Position numbers and translations under genes: made by a program. From contig CAWAGV010000002.1 of the NCBI GenBank assembly GCA_963781725.1, forward strand, positions 3,906,001 through 3,970,000: 64,000 nucleotides of DNA. Reading direction: 5' to 3'. Shown piece after piece: positions 61,427 to 64,000 of this stretch. Positions within the stretch are counted from its first letter, which is position 1. Each line of letters opens with the position of its first letter. The notes under the pieces are model-generated. The model was not told the DNA's origin, did no database searches, and worked only from the letters and a program-made list of their open reading frames with translations. This DNA is from BOG-931 sp963781725 (GTDB lineage: Bacteria > Pseudomonadota > Alphaproteobacteria > Rhizobiales > Xanthobacteraceae).

Positions 61427-62155
61427 ATGAACGTCTCGATTTTGGCAGCTTTGGCTGCGGGAATGCTGAGCTTCCTGTCGCCCTGCGTGCTGCCGCTGGT
61501 GCCGCCCTATCTGGTTTACCTGACCGGCACCTCGCTGGAGCGGTTTGCGGATGCGCAAACCAAGCCGCGATTGCGCGGACATACGGTGCTGGCCGCGTTC
61601 ATCTTCGTGCTGGGCTTTTCCACCGTGTTTGTCGCGCTCGGCGCCAGCGCGAGCGCGGTCGGTGCGCTGGTGCGCGCCTATTCCGCCGATCTCGCAATTC
61701 TTGCCGGCATCGCCATCATAATCATGGGCCTGCACTTCCTTGGCGTGACGCCGATTGCCTGGCTGATGCAGGAGAAGCGCATTCAGGTGGCCAAGCCGGT
61801 CAGCCTGTGGGGCGCCTATGCCATGGGCCTTGCCTTTGCGCTCGGCTGGACACCGTGCATCGGGCCGATCCTCGCTGCGATCCTCGCCATCGCGGCATCG
61901 GAAGCGACGGTGGCGAAGGGCGCCGGGATGCTGGCGGTCTATTCGCTCGGCCTCGGCGTGCCGTTCATCGTCGCCGCGCTGGCGGTCGAGCCGTTCGCGG
62001 CTTTCCTCGCCCGCTTCCGCGCGCATATGGGTCTGGTCGAGAAGGCGATGGGCGGATTGCTGGTGCTGACCGGCATCGCATTTCTGACCGGCACCGTCAG
62101 TCAGGTGAGCTACTGGCTGCTCGATACGTTCCCGTCGCTGGGGCTGATCGGCTGA
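61427..62155 (+). CDS. ccdA: Cytochrome c biogenesis protein CcdA
   Basis: 242 residues with six hydrophobic helices. The redox cysteines lie in LSFLSPCVLPLVPPYLVYL (Cys20) and in LGWTPCIGPILAAILAIA, the two conserved positions of CcdA, which passes electrons from thioredoxin across the membrane to reduce apocytochrome c or other periplasmic thiols. Length and layout are typical. It is followed by a strong terminator. Confidence 0.94.
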   Translation: MNVSILAALAAGMLSFLSPCVLPLVPPYLVYLTGTSLERFADAQTKPRLRGHTVLAAFIFVLGFSTVFVALGASASAVGALVRAYSADLAILAGIAIIIMGLHFLGVTPIAWLMQEKRIQVAKPVSLWGAYAMGLAFALGWTPCIGPILAAILAIAASEATVAKGAGMLAVYSLGLGVPFIVAALAVEPFAAFLARFRAHMGLVEKAMGGLLVLTGIAFLTGTVSQVSYWLLDTFPSLGLIG

Positions 62156-62159
62156 AAAC

Positions 62160-62186
62160 AAAAGCCCGCCAATGCGGCGGGCTTTT
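62160..62186. terminator. Bidirectional rho-independent terminator
   Basis: AAAAGCCCGCC, AATGC, GGCGGGCTTTT forms a perfect 11-bp stem with a 5-nt loop and a T tract on each strand. It separates convergent ccdA and the Liv binding protein gene. Confidence 0.93.
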
Positions 62187-62209
62187 CAAAAATTACTGCG
62201 CGCGTCTCG

Positions 62210-63346
62210 CTACATCGTGCAGCCGGAATCCGGACATTGCACGTAGCTCATCTTGCCGCTGGCGTCCTTCTTCCAGATGTACATCACGTAGTCGAGCTTG
62301 GTGATGTCGCCCTTGGCATCATAAGAGATGTTGCCGAGCACGGTGTTGAAGTTCATGCCCGAGTGCATCTTGTCGGCGACCTTTTTCGGATCGGCCGAAT
62401 TCGCCGCCGCGGCGGCCTGGGCGATGATCTGCACGCCGGCGTAGCTGTACAGCGTATAGGCCTCCGGCTCGAATTTCTTGGCGCGGAATTCGTCCACCAC
62501 CGCTTTCGCTTCCGGCCGGTTGCGCGGATCGGCGCCGTAGGTCATCAGCGTGCCCTCGACGCCGGGCCCGCCGACCGTCGCAAATTCGTTGGAGGTGATG
62601 CCGTCGCCGCCCATCAGCGGCGCCTTGACGCCCTGATCGCGCATCTGCCGCACGATCAGGCCGCCTTCGGTGTAAAGGCCGCCGAAATAAACCAGGTCGG
62701 CGCCGGACTGTTTGATCTTGGAGATCAGCGCCGAGTAATCCTTCTCGCCGGTGTTGATGCCTTCGTACAGCACCTCTTTCATGCCACCGGCCTTGATCGT
62801 CTTCAGCGTCTCGTCGGCAAGGCCCTTGCCGTAGGTGGTCTTGTCGTTGACGAAGGCGACCTTCTTGTCCTTGAAGTGCGCGAGAATGTAGCTGCCGGCG
62901 ACCTTGCCCTGCTGATCGTCGCGGCCGCAGGTGCGGAAAATGTTCCACAGGCCGCGCTCGGTCACGGTCGGGCTGGTCGAGGCCGGCGTGATCTGGAGGA
63001 TGCCGTTCTCCTGATACACTTCCGAGGACGGAATGGTGACGCCGGAATTGTAGTGGCCGATGACGAATTTCACGCCATCGCCGGCAAACTTGTTGGCGAC
63101 CGAGACGCCTTGCTTCGGATCGGAGACGTCATCGCCGTACTCGGCGGTCAGCTTCTGGCCGAGAATGCCGCCGGCCGCGTTGATGTCGGCGATGGCCTGA
63201 TCGACGCCGTTCTTCATCTGCGCGCCGGTCGCGGCGTTAGCGCCGGTGATCGGGCCGCCGACGCCGAATTTCACCTGCGCCGAAGCGGAGCCTGCGAATG
63301 CTGCTGCAAAACCCAGCGCGAGGCCGAGTGTCGTGATCGTTTTCAT
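62210..63346 (-). CDS. Branched-chain amino acid ABC transporter binding protein (LivJ/LivK type)
   Basis: 378 residues. The signal peptide TITTLGLALGFAAAFAGSAS is cleaved near ASAQ. VKFGVGGPITGANAATGAQM, INAAGGILGQKLTAEYGDDV and GHYNSGVTIPSSEVYQENGI are the type 1 periplasmic binding protein pattern of Liv receptors, and GADLVYFGGLYTEGGLIVRQ supports it. A C-terminal pair of cysteines (QCPDSGC) could form a disulfide. It lies downstream of DUF6867 and livF on the same strand, the usual order in Bradyrhizobium-type Liv clusters. Confidence 0.96.
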   Translation of the reverse strand: MKTITTLGLALGFAAAFAGSASAQVKFGVGGPITGANAATGAQMKNGVDQAIADINAAGGILGQKLTAEYGDDVSDPKQGVSVANKFAGDGVKFVIGHYNSGVTIPSSEVYQENGILQITPASTSPTVTERGLWNIFRTCGRDDQQGKVAGSYILAHFKDKKVAFVNDKTTYGKGLADETLKTIKAGGMKEVLYEGINTGEKDYSALISKIKQSGADLVYFGGLYTEGGLIVRQMRDQGVKAPLMGGDGITSNEFATVGGPGVEGTLMTYGADPRNRPEAKAVVDEFRAKKFEPEAYTLYSYAGVQIIAQAAAAANSADPKKVADKMHSGMNFNTVLGNISYDAKGDITKLDYVMYIWKKDASGKMSYVQCPDSGCTM

Positions 63347-63400
63347 TCGAGTTGCCCCTTGGAAGCTCCGTGGAAACCGGCATTTTCAGCAGATGTTAGG

Positions 63401-63763
63401 TCACGGCGCGTTGCGGCGCCAGCGCAGCCAGCCGTTCGGCGCGTTGATCCAGCGATACTGGGTGACCATTTGCGACGTGCGGGCGGCCTGAAAGCCGAGC
63501 AAGCCGAGCACCAGGCAAATCGCGGCATCGACGACATAATAATGAAGCGACAGCAGCGTGCCGCCGAACAGGGCGAAATGAATGAAACGGACGGCGCCAC
63601 CCAGGATCAGCATGTAAGCGACAATTTGCCACCATGGCCGCCAGGTCATGGCGACGGCGCGTCCGGCAAGGGCCGCGGCGCCGCCGCCGAGAACGATGGT
63701 GACGAGCAGGAAGATGCCGAACGAGCCTTCCTCGTAGAACAAGTTTTGCAGAGTTGGTGTCAT
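63401..63763 (-). CDS. DUF6867 membrane protein of Liv clusters
   Basis: 120 residues with three or four hydrophobic segments (GIFLLVTIVLGGGAAALAG, WWQIVAYMLILGGAVRFIHF, LLSLHYYVVDAAICLVLGLL) and a basic tail. It overlaps the LivF stop by 4 nt (ATGA at 63760-63763) and precedes the Liv binding protein gene, the typical setting of DUF6867. A structural role near the transporter is possible but untested. Confidence 0.85.
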   Translation of the reverse strand: MTPTLQNLFYEEGSFGIFLLVTIVLGGGAAALAGRAVAMTWRPWWQIVAYMLILGGAVRFIHFALFGGTLLSLHYYVVDAAICLVLGLLGFQAARTSQMVTQYRWINAPNGWLRWRRNAP

Positions 63764-64000
63764 GGCGCGGCTTGCTGGCGGCCGCCTTCGAGATAGGCGG
63801 ATTTGATTTCCGGCCGGTCGAGCAATTCGCGTCCGGTGCCCGACAGCGTGATCAGGCCGTTGACCATGACATAGCCGCGGTGAGCGAGCTTGAGCGCATG
63901 AAACGCGTTCTGCTCGACCAGGAACACGGTGAGGCCGTCTTCGGCGTTGAGCTTTTTGATCGCGTCGAAGATCTGCCGCACGATCAGCGGGGCGAGACCC
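63760..64000 (-). CDS. livF: ABC transporter ATP-binding protein LivF (5' part cut off)
   Basis: The frame is open to the right edge; the visible part reads GLAPLIVRQIFDAIKKLNAE, GLTVFLVEQNAFHALKLAHR, GYVMVNGLITLSGTGRELLD and ends KSAYLEGGRQQAAP. EQN with the following His is the switch-histidine region and the C-terminal YLEGG is typical of LivF. The Walker motifs lie outside the window. Confidence 0.93.
   Translation of the reverse strand, partial: GLAPLIVRQIFDAIKKLNAEDGLTVFLVEQNAFHALKLAHRGYVMVNGLITLSGTGRELLDRPEIKSAYLEGGRQQAAP

Overview
The window looks like chromosomal DNA from a GC-rich alphaproteobacterium of the order Hyphomicrobiales (Rhizobiales), most like Bradyrhizobiaceae/Xanthobacteraceae. 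The signs are several Bug/TctC periplasmic receptors, a Liv branched-chain amino acid cluster with a DUF6867 membrane protein, a DUF3551 protein, the F1-ATPase zeta inhibitor (DUF1476), a GAAC-N7-GAAC SOS box before recA, and many copies of dispersed palindromic repeats of the kind common in that group. All family assignments come from reading motifs by eye; no database search was run.

Layout. 1-2260: cut-off TctC receptor gene and an acyl-CoA synthetase. 2360-5370: an AT-richer accessory island with three tightly packed minus-strand genes (putative radical-SAM DUF5131 protein, three-Cys-motif partner TcmP, one-TM protein), a yedK/SRAP tail remnant and a Leu-type tRNA interrupted in the anticodon loop. 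5400-10700: decaying, repeat-rich stretch with two Tat-type secreted proteins (one a Bug receptor), an Omp25-like gene with an in-frame stop, a duplicated Bug 3' tail and dispersed repeats. 10700-18150: dusA, TauE/SafE exporter, DUF1289-retropepsin pair, histidine kinase, GST, Bug receptor, beta-hydroxyacid dehydrogenase. 18256-24563: ApbC, an extracellular binding protein, then a UGSC-family protein, DASS transporter and GntR regulator that read as one catabolic operon with a candidate operator in front. 24660-30230: small secreted proteins (one frameshifted), D-aminoacylase-like amidohydrolase, collagen-like lipoprotein, DUF3551 and recA with its regulatory region. 30570-38000: KdpDE-like two-component pair, NMT1-like protein, and two unrelated NADP isocitrate dehydrogenases side by side; the monomeric one carries a frameshift. 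38160-50450: TrmJ-DUF559 fusion, cytochrome b561, aldolase, ATPase zeta inhibitor, the purine run purC-(AMDase-like)-(secreted)-purS-purQ-purL, a Cys-rich repeat protein, bolA-grxD and rpsD. 50700-64000: MFS transporter, murI, purB, GSH-hydroquinone reductase with rpe, FAD oxidase, polysaccharide deacetylase, P1 peptidase, ccdA and the Liv genes.

Purine synthesis is the best-represented pathway (purC, purS, purQ, purL, purB). recA, rpsD, murI, rpe and icd mark this as core chromosome. The most unusual part is 2.3-9 kb, where a little-studied gene pair (DUF5131 plus TcmP) sits beside broken genes, an abnormal tRNA and repeats. Four apparently broken genes (omp25-like, small secreted protein, monomeric IDH, Bug tail) suggest either ongoing decay or some assembly errors; the two single-base frameshifts in particular need read-level checking.
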